NCBI RefSeq assembly: GCF_042676025.1
Contig: NZ_JBHTJP010000032.1
Coordinates: 558,001 to 622,000, forward strand
Direction of reading: 5' to 3'
From: Salinimicrobium gaetbulicola
GTDB taxonomy: Bacteria > Bacteroidota > Bacteroidia > Flavobacteriales > Flavobacteriaceae
Length of the DNA stretch: 64,000 nt
The notes beneath the pieces were generated by a model that was not told where the DNA came from, did not search any database, and worked only from the letters and a program-made list of their open reading frames with translations. The position numbers and the translations under genes were made by a program. Below are positions 53,063 through 61,364 of the stretch, piece by piece. Position 1 is the stretch's first letter; each line of letters starts with the position of its first letter.

Positions 53063-53959
53063 TTATTTCTTGAGAAAATCCTTCAGATTTTGAAGTACCT
53101 TTTGAGACAGGCGTTTTTCGGTCTCCCGGGTCCAGCCGGCACTTTTGTTTGCTAAAATCACATTTTGAAAATTTTCTACTTCTTTTGAAAGACCAGACTT
53201 CCCATCCCCGTCAAAAATGGCAAAATTTCCCTGTTGGTGAATCCATTGCTTAAATCCGTTTTCTTCAAAAGGTAGACCCAGAGATGTATTGATAAGGATC
53301 TTACCACTTCCGAAAGTTTTAAATTCGGCCTCCTTTAGCAAGACCGTATACTTTGGCAGGTGAAAGGAAATTATTTCAGACCTTTTCAAAAGTACCTCCA
53401 GGGGCAGGTAATCCACCCCTCTTTCCTCCCATTCACTTTTTCGGGTGCGGCTGAAATAGAATAGGTCTGCTCCAAATGGAAGCAGGCATTTGGCAAGGAG
53501 CTGACCGGTGGTTCCCAAGCCTATAATGCCAATCTTTTTACCTGTTAATTCTTCGGGTTCCTCTTTCCACTGATTATCACCGAACCCATGAAGAAGATCG
53601 ATCAATTTAGACACTATGAATTCGGCAACCCCGGGATCGCCATAATCAAAGATCCCTGTTACAGTAATGCCTTTCTTTCTTGCAAAATTTACCGCCACAT
53701 TGGCCGAAGCATCGTCATACAGGCTACAGGCCATGCCTATATATTTCAGATTAGGGAATTGTGCAATAATGTTTTCATCAAGGGTGGTGTGCCATGAAAC
53801 CAATACTGCATCTGCATCTTTTATCCTCTGAACTATTTCCTCATTAGTCTTGGGATAATCATTATAAACATCCATCTCTTCGGTGTACTTTTTTAACTCC
53901 TTCAGAGCTGATGCCTGCAACTTTATATTGTCAACACAAACGAGCTTTTTGAATTTCAT
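53063..53959 (-). CDS. 2-hydroxyacid dehydrogenase-like protein without catalytic residues
   Basis: A 298-residue protein of the D-2-hydroxyacid dehydrogenase family. The NAD loop is intact (GIIGLGTTGQLL, ~144-155). The catalytic Arg of NTSRG is Leu227 (NTSLG), the catalytic His of TPHxAGWT is Lys272 (ANKSAGWT), and the expected catalytic Glu segment reads FDGDGKSG. The surrounding motifs are kept, and the frame is complete with no stops, so this looks like a selected pseudoenzyme, perhaps an NAD(H)-binding regulator or a changed reaction. The intact relative is at 24572. Confidence 0.85.
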   Translation of the reverse strand: MKFKKLVCVDNIKLQASALKELKKYTEEMDVYNDYPKTNEEIVQRIKDADAVLVSWHTTLDENIIAQFPNLKYIGMACSLYDDASANVAVNFARKKGITVTGIFDYGDPGVAEFIVSKLIDLLHGFGDNQWKEEPEELTGKKIGIIGLGTTGQLLAKCLLPFGADLFYFSRTRKSEWEERGVDYLPLEVLLKRSEIISFHLPKYTVLLKEAEFKTFGSGKILINTSLGLPFEENGFKQWIHQQGNFAIFDGDGKSGLSKEVENFQNVILANKSAGWTRETEKRLSQKVLQNLKDFLKK

Positions 53960-53974
53960 AAGCGTTCCATTTAA

Positions 53975-54007
53975 ACATAAAACCGACTGTAAAAGCCGGT
54001 TTTATGT
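53975..54007 (-). terminator. Terminator of the acyl-CoA carboxylase operon
   Basis: ACATAAAACCG (53975-53985) pairs with CGGTTTTATGT (53997-54007). It lies 27 bases past the end of the carboxyltransferase gene. Confidence 0.8.
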
Positions 54008-54033
54008 GATAATCTCTTAATAATAGCATTCTT

Positions 54034-55575
54034 TTATAATGGGATATTCCCGTGTTTACGATCTATACGTTCTACCTTTTTGTTCTCTAACATACTGAAG
54101 GCTTTTAGTAGTTTTCTGCGGGTTTCCTTTGGCATGATCACTTCATCAATGAATCCGCGTTGGGCAGCCTTGAATGGGTTCGCGAATTTTTCAGCATACT
54201 CGGCTTCTTTTTCTGAAAGTTTCACTTCAGGATTTTTTGCCTCCTGGATCTCCTTTCTAAAAATGATCTCACTGGCCCCTTTCGCGCCCATAACCGCGAT
54301 CTCTGCGGAAGGCCAGGCGAAATTAAGATCGGCACCAATATGTTTGGAGTTCATTACATCATAGGCACCGCCATACGCTTTACGGGTGATCACCGTTACT
54401 CTTGGCACTGTGGCCTCACTCAGCGCATAAAGAAGTTTAGCGCCATGCAAGATGATCCCGTTCCATTCCTGATCTGTCCCGGGAAGGAAACCGGGAACGT
54501 CTACCAGTACCAATAACGGAATATTAAAGCAGTCACAGAAACGGGTGAACCTGGCGGCTTTCTTGGAAGAATTCACGTCCAGCACGCCGGCCAGGCTCAT
54601 AGGTTGATTAGCTACAATTCCAATACTACGCCCGCCCAATCTTGCAAAGCCCACAATAATATTGTCAGCATAGTTCTTATGGACCTCAAAAAAGGAATTT
54701 TCATCTATGATCCCTTTGATCACCTCGTGCATGTCATAGGGCTTACTGGAACTGTCAGGTACGATCCCCTCCAGATTCTCCCTTACTTCATCACCCAATT
54801 CATAATCCAGTTTATGAGTGGTCTCCCGATTGTTCTGCGGAATATAGCTCAGTAATTTTTTAATATCCTCTAAACAACTAATGTCATTAGCAGATGTAAT
54901 ATGTGTAACCCCCGATTTAGTAGAATGTGTACTGGCGCCTCCCAGTTCTTCGGAAGTAACCGATTCATTGGTAACGGTTTTCACCACATTTGGTCCGGTC
55001 ACGAACATGTAACTGGTATCCTGAACCATGAGAGTGAAATCTGTCATAGCAGGTGAATACACTGCGCCTCCGGCACACGGCCCCATAATGGCAGAAATCT
55101 GCGGGATGACCCCAGAAGCCTGAACATTGCGGTAAAAAATATCGGCATAACCACCTAAAGATTTAACTCCTTCCTGTATCCTGGCTCCTCCGGAATCATT
55201 TAAGCCAATTATGGGAGCTCCCACTTTCATGGCATGATCCATTACTTTACAGATCTTTTCTGCATGGGTTTCAGAAAGAGAGCCTCCAAAAACGGTAAAA
55301 TCCTGGGCGAATACATAGACCAATCTTCCGTTGATGGTACCATAACCTGTAACAACCCCGTCTCCATAGTATGTCTCGTTTTCCATTCCAAAATCTGTGG
55401 TACGATGCGTCACCAGTATACCAATCTCTTCAAAAGAACCTTCATCCAACAAATAATCAACCCGTTCCCGGGCAGTAAGCTTCTTTTTTTCGTGTTGTTT
55501 GGCGATGCGTTTTTCACCTCCTCCCTGGAGAGCTTCAGTAATCTTCTCTTTTAATTTCTCTTTATTTTGGCTCAT
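54034..55575 (-). CDS. Acyl-CoA carboxylase, carboxyltransferase (beta) subunit
   Basis: A 513-residue carboxyltransferase of the propionyl-CoA/methylmalonyl-CoA type. KKLTARERVDYLLDEGSFEE at the start, LNDSGGARIQEGV and MGPCAGGAVYSPA in the N-terminal half, and VDVPGFLPG with KAYGGAYDVM in the C-terminal half form the two crotonase-like acyl-CoA sites. Length fits PccB. With the biotin carboxylase and biotin carrier genes upstream it completes one enzyme. Propionyl-CoA is the likeliest substrate; acetyl-CoA cannot be excluded. Confidence 0.9.
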   Translation of the reverse strand: MSQNKEKLKEKITEALQGGGEKRIAKQHEKKKLTARERVDYLLDEGSFEEIGILVTHRTTDFGMENETYYGDGVVTGYGTINGRLVYVFAQDFTVFGGSLSETHAEKICKVMDHAMKVGAPIIGLNDSGGARIQEGVKSLGGYADIFYRNVQASGVIPQISAIMGPCAGGAVYSPAMTDFTLMVQDTSYMFVTGPNVVKTVTNESVTSEELGGASTHSTKSGVTHITSANDISCLEDIKKLLSYIPQNNRETTHKLDYELGDEVRENLEGIVPDSSSKPYDMHEVIKGIIDENSFFEVHKNYADNIIVGFARLGGRSIGIVANQPMSLAGVLDVNSSKKAARFTRFCDCFNIPLLVLVDVPGFLPGTDQEWNGIILHGAKLLYALSEATVPRVTVITRKAYGGAYDVMNSKHIGADLNFAWPSAEIAVMGAKGASEIIFRKEIQEAKNPEVKLSEKEAEYAEKFANPFKAAQRGFIDEVIMPKETRRKLLKAFSMLENKKVERIDRKHGNIPL

Positions 55576-55596
55576 GTGATTTGTTCAAATTGGTCG

Positions 55597-57039
55597 TTAG
55601 TGATTGGGTAACCTCAATACTTGTCGGTCCTCAAGGTATTGCTTCAGGGCTATTAAAGCTGCCAGCTCCCCTTCCTCTTCTGTTTGCTTCTGCAGTTTTT
55701 CTGCGGAATAATATTTTTTCACAAAATGGGTATCAAAGTTTCCCCTTCGGAAGGCTTCGTGTTCAAAAACAAATTTTCCGAAGGGTAAAGTAGTACTCAC
55801 TCCTTTGACCTCATATTGATCAATGGCTTTAACCATTAACTGGATCGCCTCCTCACGGGTTTTACCGTAGGTGATCAATTTCGCCAGCATAGGATCATAA
55901 TAAATCGGGACTTCCATGCCTTCCTCAAAACCGTCATCCAGCCGTATGCCGTCTCCTTTTGGTCCGCGATATCTTTCCAGTTTACCCACACTTGGCATAA
56001 AATCTTCTAATGGATCTTCAGCATATACCCGTAGCTCTACAGCATGGCCACTAATGGTGAGATCATCTTGTTTAAACTGAAGTTCCTCTCCCCTGGCGAC
56101 TTTTATTTGCTGTTCGACCAGGTCGATCCCGGTAATTAATTCCGTAACGGGATGTTCCACTTGCAGGCGGGTATTCATCTCCAGAAAGTAAAAATTCTTG
56201 TGTTCATCCATCAGGAATTCAACAGTTCCGGCTCCTACATAGTCACAGGCTTTTGCCACCTTAACAGCGGCCTCTCCCATTTTTTGACGAAGGACTTCAT
56301 CAAGGATAACTGATGGGGCTTCCTCCACCACCTTTTGATGTCTTCTCTGGATACTGCACTCCCTTTCAAAAAGGTGAAGAAAATTGCCATGTGTGTCAGC
56401 CAGCACCTGTATTTCTATGTGGCGCGGACTACCAATGTATTTTTCAATAAAAACTGAACCGTCTCCAAACGCCGACTCGGCTTCGCTAATAGCCCGCTTC
56501 ATTTGATCTTCCAGGTCCTTTTCCTTTTCTACGATGCGCATTCCTTTTCCTCCTCCCCCGGCGGAAGCTTTAATGAGAATAGGAAAGCCGATTTCTTTGG
56601 CGATTGTTTTCGCCTTTTCAGGATCGGTAATCGCTTCGTCGATCCCGGGGACCATGGGAATATCATATTTTTTGACGGCATCTTTTGCTGCCAGTTTACT
56701 CCCCATAACCTTAATAGCCCTTGAACCGGGTCCAATCCAGATGAGGCCATTCTGTTCGACCTTTTCGGCGAATTCGGCATTTTCACTCAGAAAACCATAA
56801 CCGGGATGGATACCATCAACAACTAGTTTTTTAGCAACTTCAATGATCTTATCACCCAGTAAATAGGATTGATTGGAGGGAGCTTCCCCTATGAGTACGG
56901 CTTCATCGGCAAATTTCACGTGAGGGGCATTACGATCGGCGGTAGAATATACCGCGACTGTCTTGATCCCCATTTTTTGAGCAGTTTTCATCACCCTCAG
57001 CGCGATCTCACCACGATTTGCAACCAGTATCTTTTTCAT
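55597..57039 (-). CDS. accC: Biotin carboxylase subunit of an acyl-CoA carboxylase
   Basis: A 480-residue ATP-grasp enzyme that carboxylates biotin. KKILVANRGEIALRVMKTA at the start, GPGSRAIKVMGSKLAAKD, the glycine loop KASAGGGGKGMR, and FLEMNTRLQVEHPVTE with the catalytic Glu/Asn/Arg set. About 30 residues longer at the C-terminus than a lone AccC, as in carboxylase operons. It sits between the biotin carrier (30 bases) and the carboxyltransferase (21 bases), so it serves this acyl-CoA carboxylase. Confidence 0.93.
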   Translation of the reverse strand: MKKILVANRGEIALRVMKTAQKMGIKTVAVYSTADRNAPHVKFADEAVLIGEAPSNQSYLLGDKIIEVAKKLVVDGIHPGYGFLSENAEFAEKVEQNGLIWIGPGSRAIKVMGSKLAAKDAVKKYDIPMVPGIDEAITDPEKAKTIAKEIGFPILIKASAGGGGKGMRIVEKEKDLEDQMKRAISEAESAFGDGSVFIEKYIGSPRHIEIQVLADTHGNFLHLFERECSIQRRHQKVVEEAPSVILDEVLRQKMGEAAVKVAKACDYVGAGTVEFLMDEHKNFYFLEMNTRLQVEHPVTELITGIDLVEQQIKVARGEELQFKQDDLTISGHAVELRVYAEDPLEDFMPSVGKLERYRGPKGDGIRLDDGFEEGMEVPIYYDPMLAKLITYGKTREEAIQLMVKAIDQYEVKGVSTTLPFGKFVFEHEAFRRGNFDTHFVKKYYSAEKLQKQTEEEGELAALIALKQYLEDRQVLRLPNH

Positions 57040-57069
57040 GCTGTCTATTTCTATTCAGATTAAATTCTA

Positions 57070-57555
57070 TTATTCCATTTCAATAAGAAGCTGACCTTTA
57101 TCTACGGTCTGTCCTTTTTCTACACCTACAGATTTCACAACTCCATCTCGTGGAGCTGTAAGTGTATTTTCCATTTTCATGGCCTCCAGAACCAGCAAAT
57201 AATCGCCTTCTTTCACCTCATCCCCTTCCTTCACCTGAACGTCAAGGATTAGACCGGGCATTGGGGCCTTTATATCATTCACCACATGGGCGGCAGCCAG
57301 AGACAATCCCATATCTTCGATCAAAAGATCAAGGTCATTGGAGATGTTCACCTCATAGATGTTGGAATTGATTTTTACCGAATAAGTTTTATTGAGAAAA
57401 TCTGATTTTTGAATGGTAGCTTTAAAAGATCTGCTTTCTTTCAGAACATGAAAATCGGTTTTGGAATTCTTAGTAAGATCTAAACTATCTAGTTGCTCTT
57501 TCGTGAACCGAAATTCCATTTCTTTGTTCACTGCGACTTTAAAATTTTGTTCCAT
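57070..57555 (-). CDS. Biotin carboxyl carrier protein
   Basis: A 161-residue protein whose C-terminal 70 residues form a biotinyl domain with the modified lysine K127 in EAMKMEN, preceded by APMPGLILDVQVKEGDEV. The N-terminal half (~1-85) is a small beta domain (the carboxylase assembly/BT-like region). It carries the carboxybiotin between the two enzyme subunits encoded downstream. First gene of the operon. Confidence 0.92.
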   Translation of the reverse strand: MEQNFKVAVNKEMEFRFTKEQLDSLDLTKNSKTDFHVLKESRSFKATIQKSDFLNKTYSVKINSNIYEVNISNDLDLLIEDMGLSLAAAHVVNDIKAPMPGLILDVQVKEGDEVKEGDYLLVLEAMKMENTLTAPRDGVVKSVGVEKGQTVDKGQLLIEME

Positions 57556-57638
57556 AAAGCGGGGTTTTTCGGAGCTTTTCGTAAATATAAAAAAATAATT
57601 TCCCCATTAAATTAAGAATAACATAATATTGGAAAAAG

Positions 57639-57672
57639 AAAAAGGCTGTTTGATCTCTCAAACAGCCTTTTT
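57639..57672 (-). terminator. Terminator of the persulfide/desaturase operon
   Basis: AAAAAGGCTGTTTGA and TCAAACAGCCTTTTT form a perfect 15-base stem around TCTC, 19 bases after the end of the DUF3703 gene. Confidence 0.92.
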
Positions 57673-57691
57673 CGTAAATATGTTACAGCAA

Positions 57692-58054
57692 TTACCCCTT
57701 CTGCAATATTTCCTGAATATCATCGGGAATTGGCATAGGTTGAAGTGGCGGAACATTTGCACCACCGGTATTGCCAAGTGGTATCTGCCCCACAAATGAT
57801 TTTACACCACCTATTAATAAGCGAGGTATTTGACCTAAGATCTCTTTCCAGTCCTTTATAGAAAATCCAAATTTCAACATCAACCAATGGGCACGGGAAT
57901 GCTCAATAGGATAGGCCTGGCCAATTACATGTGCCCGCTCCAAATGATACCAGGCATGAATAAGGTTGCCCCGCTTAAATGACTCCCTGTACTGTTCCAG
58001 TTCTTTTAAATAATAGAACTTAATTTCTCTGGGAATGGTGGTATTGAACTTCAT
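57692..58054 (-). CDS. DUF3703 family protein
   Basis: A 120-residue soluble protein: a helical core with FKRGNLIHAWYHLERAHVIGQAYPIEHSRAHW-type residues (several conserved His and Trp; H32, H36 and neighbours) and a C-terminal G/P-rich tail (PLGNTGGANVPPLQPMPIP). The His-rich helices suggest a metal site, which is my inference. It is the last gene of the operon after the CstB-like enzyme (18 bases), so it probably helps handle reactive sulfur or its metal. Confidence 0.8.
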   Translation of the reverse strand: MKFNTTIPREIKFYYLKELEQYRESFKRGNLIHAWYHLERAHVIGQAYPIEHSRAHWLMLKFGFSIKDWKEILGQIPRLLIGGVKSFVGQIPLGNTGGANVPPLQPMPIPDDIQEILQKG

Positions 58055-58072
58055 CTTATTAAGGATTAAGAA

Positions 58073-59410
58073 TTAGCTGAACTTTTTAATATCCTCACTC
58101 ATGTCAAAGATCTTTACATTCCCGAATTTATTTTCGAGAATACTGCTACCTGCAGAAGATCTATATCCTCCGGCACAATGAACCACTATAGGTTTATCAG
58201 CCGGTACTTCATCTGCTCTCTCTCTCAATTCATTTAAAGGGATTTCTACCGCTCCCTCAAAGATCTTCTTTTCGGCAACCTCACTATTATTTCGGATATC
58301 TACAATTGTGTATTCTTCCTGGTGCTTTTTAAAGTCCTTCAGGTCAAACTGATCTGACTTTTTAGAAACTTTTTCAGAAAGGGTAAATATTCCTTTCAAT
58401 TGTTTTTCATACCCGATCTTGGCAGTTCTTTCCAGCATTTCACGAACATCTGTAATACTGTTCACAACCAGGAAAAATGGCTCATTCGGCTTTACAATCG
58501 CACCTAACCAGGTCTCATACTTATCGTTTTCTCCTCTTGCCATGATATTGATACTGTTTGGCAAATGCCCTCTTTTGTAAGCATCGCCATCACGCGTATC
58601 GACCACGGTAGTACCATTCTCAACATTCTCTACCAACAAATGCAGTTTCACACCGGCTTTTGTCTTTTGAACGTTGTCCGCACCGGTCTTGTTTACATCC
58701 ACATTGAATCCGAAGTAATGCGGAATGAACGGCTGGTCTTTTAAAATGGTCTCTACGAACTCTTCTTCAGTTTGCTCCTGGAAAGCCCAGTTATACTTGC
58801 GCTCATTTCCAAGAGTACTGGAAGAATCTGTACTCATATTCTTTCCGCAAAGTGAACCCGCTCCGTGAGCAGGATAAACGATCGCATCATCTGGAAGCCC
58901 ATTGTACTTGTTCTGCATGGTATGGTACATATCCTTAGCAAGTTCCACTCTTTTAGCGGTCATATTTCCGGCTTTCTCACGAAGATCTGGGCGCCCAACG
59001 TCTCCAATGAAAAGAGTATCTCCAGTAAACAAGGCTGTTTTCTTTTTGCCTTCAGCTACAATAGTGATACTGTCAGGTGAGTGACCAGGTGTATTCAAAG
59101 CCTTAAAAGTGACCTCTCCCATTTCCACACGATCTCCTTCATCAAAACCCTGATGCTTATAATCTGCCCCTAATAATTTACTCACGTAAATAGTAGCCCC
59201 GGTTTGCTCATGGATCTGCAAATGACTACTTACAAAATCGGCATGTGGATGGGTTTCAAAAACCGCCACGATCTTAGCATTATGTTCCTCTGCATACCTG
59301 TAATATTGCAAAGGATTTCTACTGGGGTCTATAAGGGCCATCTTACCATCACTCACAATAGCGTATGAATAATGTGCAAGAGGCGAATCTTTAAATTGTT
59401 TTATTTTCAT
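58073..59410 (-). CDS. CstB-like persulfide dioxygenase-sulfurtransferase fusion
   Basis: A 445-residue cytoplasmic protein with the layout and length of staphylococcal CstB. Residues ~1-235 are a metallo-beta-lactamase-fold persulfide dioxygenase with H54, H56 and D58 (THPHAD), H110, D131 and H182 as the metal set, and C188 at about the position of the second CstB cysteine. Residues ~255-345 are a rhodanese domain without its Cys. Residues ~355-445 are an active rhodanese with C412 in HCAGGYRSS. The N-terminal Cys of CstB is missing. It should oxidise low-molecular-weight persulfides to thiosulfate. Three bases downstream of the desaturase gene. Confidence 0.85.
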   Translation of the reverse strand: MKIKQFKDSPLAHYSYAIVSDGKMALIDPSRNPLQYYRYAEEHNAKIVAVFETHPHADFVSSHLQIHEQTGATIYVSKLLGADYKHQGFDEGDRVEMGEVTFKALNTPGHSPDSITIVAEGKKKTALFTGDTLFIGDVGRPDLREKAGNMTAKRVELAKDMYHTMQNKYNGLPDDAIVYPAHGAGSLCGKNMSTDSSSTLGNERKYNWAFQEQTEEEFVETILKDQPFIPHYFGFNVDVNKTGADNVQKTKAGVKLHLLVENVENGTTVVDTRDGDAYKRGHLPNSINIMARGENDKYETWLGAIVKPNEPFFLVVNSITDVREMLERTAKIGYEKQLKGIFTLSEKVSKKSDQFDLKDFKKHQEEYTIVDIRNNSEVAEKKIFEGAVEIPLNELRERADEVPADKPIVVHCAGGYRSSAGSSILENKFGNVKIFDMSEDIKKFS

Positions 59411-59413
59411 GAT

Positions 59414-60313
59414 CTAATATTTTTCTGTTTTTAAAACTTTATTTTTATTCCTGAAAGGAACTACAAGTTGCTGCGTGAATCCTTCAGGAAAATCTTCATC
59501 TCCTTCAAATCCTAATTCTATGTTCCGGCCATTCTTCGGAATGTATGCCGTTCCGAACAAATAGTCCCAAAGACTCAAACTAATTCCGAAGTTCATCCCC
59601 GAAGGATGCGCTTCCGGGAGATCTTTTGCATGGTGCCAAATATGCATTTTCGGGTTGTTGAAGATATAACCTAATTTACCATAACTCCAACCTACATTAG
59701 CGTGATTGATATGCCCTACCAAAACGGTAAACATATGGACTACAAAGAACTCCTTGATCCCGAAGCCTATCATTGCCAGTGGAATATACTGAATGCTTTT
59801 GTAAATCACCGTTTCCATAAAGTGAAATCTAAACTGGGCCGCAAAACCCATTTCCTTCACTGAATGGTGTATTTTATGAAATTCCCATAACCACGGCCTT
59901 TTGTGCAGCTGCCTGTGAACATTCCACTGAATGAAATCTGCCACCACGAACATGATAAGCAACTGTACCCAAACAGATAAATGTTGTACCTCGATAGCTA
60001 CAATATTTTCAATTCCGAAGAGACCCAGAAAATCATTAAATAACTGAACGCCTATATTCGAAATGGCATTGTAGCCTACCAGGGAAAAAAGAAAGAAGTT
60101 GAATAAAATGTAAAAACTATCCAGCCAAAAATCCTTTCTAAATATCTTCTGATTTTTTCTCCAGGGTAATAAGATCTCAAGGCACCATACCAGCAACGAC
60201 AATCCCAACAGCCAATAAAAATAATTGGTCCAGCCGGGATTGGTGATCTCTTCTGCCAGGTAATTGAAATACCCTGAAAAAGACTCTTTAAAAATGCTTA
60301 TATACCTGTTCAA
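59414..60313 (-). CDS. Sterol desaturase-family membrane enzyme
   Basis: A 299-residue integral membrane di-iron enzyme. The histidine boxes are HRQLHKRPWLWEFHKIHHS (about 133-151), HINHANVGWS and HIWHHAKD. Four helices surround them. The start is a TTG at 60313: the frame is closed by TAA just upstream, and no methionine lies near the N-terminus. It hydroxylates or desaturates a lipid or hydrophobic molecule; the substrate is unknown. It heads the operon with the CstB-like enzyme, and its promoter carries a Crp/Fnr-like palindrome, so the reaction is probably tied to oxygen or sulfur state. Confidence 0.85.
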   Translation of the reverse strand: MNRYISIFKESFSGYFNYLAEEITNPGWTNYFYWLLGLSLLVWCLEILLPWRKNQKIFRKDFWLDSFYILFNFFLFSLVGYNAISNIGVQLFNDFLGLFGIENIVAIEVQHLSVWVQLLIMFVVADFIQWNVHRQLHKRPWLWEFHKIHHSVKEMGFAAQFRFHFMETVIYKSIQYIPLAMIGFGIKEFFVVHMFTVLVGHINHANVGWSYGKLGYIFNNPKMHIWHHAKDLPEAHPSGMNFGISLSLWDYLFGTAYIPKNGRNIELGFEGDEDFPEGFTQQLVVPFRNKNKVLKTEKY

Positions 60314-60334
60314 CCATTGTTAAATTTAGGGTAG

Positions 60335-60378
60335 CAAAAATACATTTTTAATACACTTCAAGCAGTAACATGAGTTAC
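60335..60378 (-). promoter_or_regulatory. Promoter with Crp/Fnr-like palindrome for the desaturase-CstB operon
   Basis: On the minus strand a perfect -7 box TATTTTTG (60335-60342) lies 21 bases before the TTG start. The palindrome GTAAC-atga-GTTAC (60365-60378) is centred 33 bases upstream of the box centre, where a class II Crp/Fnr activator binds, and no TTG -33 box is present. The same spacing recurs at 61312-61357. Confidence 0.65.
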
Positions 60379-60420
60379 ACAAGTCTAAAAATAATAAAAT
60401 CAACGAATTACAATTCTAAG

Positions 60421-60909
60421 TTACTCAAATTCGGAACAATCTGGACTTGGAGTATATACACCGGCGGCCTGTTGGTATACCAGGGTTGCCCCCAGGTGGC
60501 CGACATAAGTAAGCAACACGGTACTTCCTGTAAGAATAAGGATCACCACGATCAGGAATATCTTATTTTTAAATAGAGGGATTTTAATGTAACGAAGACC
60601 ATCAATGAGGAAGGCTGCAGTATACAGCCAGGCGGTGGTCCAGGCCATATTTTCGTGCTCTTTAAGAACGGTAGGATCACATAATTCTTTAGATACGATC
60701 CCATCGGCAAGATTACCTGTGAAAATGGCGACCCAGGCTCCAATTACTCCAAGACCCAACAAGACCGTTCCTCCCCGCTCCCATACCTCTCTTTTATAAC
60801 GTAAGGCAACTATTTTAAAAAGGAAAGCTACGATCAATAAGGCTATCGGAAAATGGACCGCTAAAGAATGTAAAACCTCGGTCCGCCAAAAATCAGGCAC
60901 TTGTTCCAT
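60421..60909 (-). CDS. DUF2231 family membrane protein
   Basis: A 162-residue membrane protein with four helices. LHSLAVHFPIALLI in helix 1 (H14, H19), KEHENMAW (H85) before helix 3 and YVGHLGATLVY in helix 4 (H138) are the DUF2231 signature. Histidines placed in and near helices could hold haem or another metal; that is inference. It lies two bases after the lipoprotein gene, so the two are cotranscribed. Function unknown. Confidence 0.82.
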   Translation of the reverse strand: MEQVPDFWRTEVLHSLAVHFPIALLIVAFLFKIVALRYKREVWERGGTVLLGLGVIGAWVAIFTGNLADGIVSKELCDPTVLKEHENMAWTTAWLYTAAFLIDGLRYIKIPLFKNKIFLIVVILILTGSTVLLTYVGHLGATLVYQQAAGVYTPSPDCSEFE

Positions 60910-60911
60910 AA

Positions 60912-61226
60912 CTATTCAAGTACTTTTACAGAAACAGGATCCAGTCGTTTTCCTTCTTTTTTCACTTCTACTTCTACCCTCATTCCTTCTTCCAAAATCG
61001 AAAAATCAACTGTAGAACCGTCCCTTGTCAGTTCGGTCTCATCTGTAAAATAAAGTTCGAGGGTTTTGTTGTCATCGGTCTCCACATAGATCTCCGTTTT
61101 TGACGGTTCTACCTCCTTGATGGTTCCTTCATAGGTTCCCGATTCTACCACATCGGTCTTTTCTCCGCAAGAAGAGAATAACAAAATTGTAGCTACCAGC
61201 AAAGTGCTTAAAATCTTGGCTTTCAT
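60912..61226 (-). CDS. Small lipoprotein
   Basis: A 104-residue protein with a signal peptide ending in the lipobox FSSCG, so it is lipid-anchored. The mature part (~25-104) looks like a small OB-like or DUF5666-type beta domain: YEGTIKEVEPSKTEIYVETDD and LEEGMRVEVEVKKEG. Partner of the DUF2231 membrane protein downstream. It is divergent from the secreted-protein/DoxX operon and shares its 138-base control region. Confidence 0.75.
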   Translation of the reverse strand: MKAKILSTLLVATILLFSSCGEKTDVVESGTYEGTIKEVEPSKTEIYVETDDNKTLELYFTDETELTRDGSTVDFSILEEGMRVEVEVKKEGKRLDPVSVKVLE

Positions 61227-61266
61227 AATGGAATGTTTTAAATTGGTTTCTAGTATGTTCCTATCT

Positions 61267-61274
61267 CTAAAGTA
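61267..61274 (-). promoter_or_regulatory. Candidate -7 box of the lipoprotein gene
   Basis: TACTTTAG on the minus strand (seven of eight to TAnnTTTG), with TTTG 19 bases upstream. The leader would be about 40 bases. Confidence 0.4.
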
Positions 61275-61311
61275 CCTAAAAACAGCGGTTTCCCAAAATA
61301 AAGAATAGCTT

Positions 61312-61357
61312 ATGTAACATTTGTCACATAAACTCCAATCCGACCTGATTATATTTG
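61312..61357 (+). promoter_or_regulatory. Promoter with Crp/Fnr-like palindrome for the secreted-DoxX-DsrE-TlpA operon
   Basis: The palindrome ATGTAACATTTGTCACAT (61312-61329, core GTAAC-N4-GTCAC, seven of nine pairs) is centred 33 bases upstream of the centre of a perfect -7 box TATATTTG (61350-61357). ATG follows at 61365. The same geometry is seen on the opposite strand at 60335-60378. Confidence 0.65.
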
Positions 61358-61364
61358 TTTCTTC

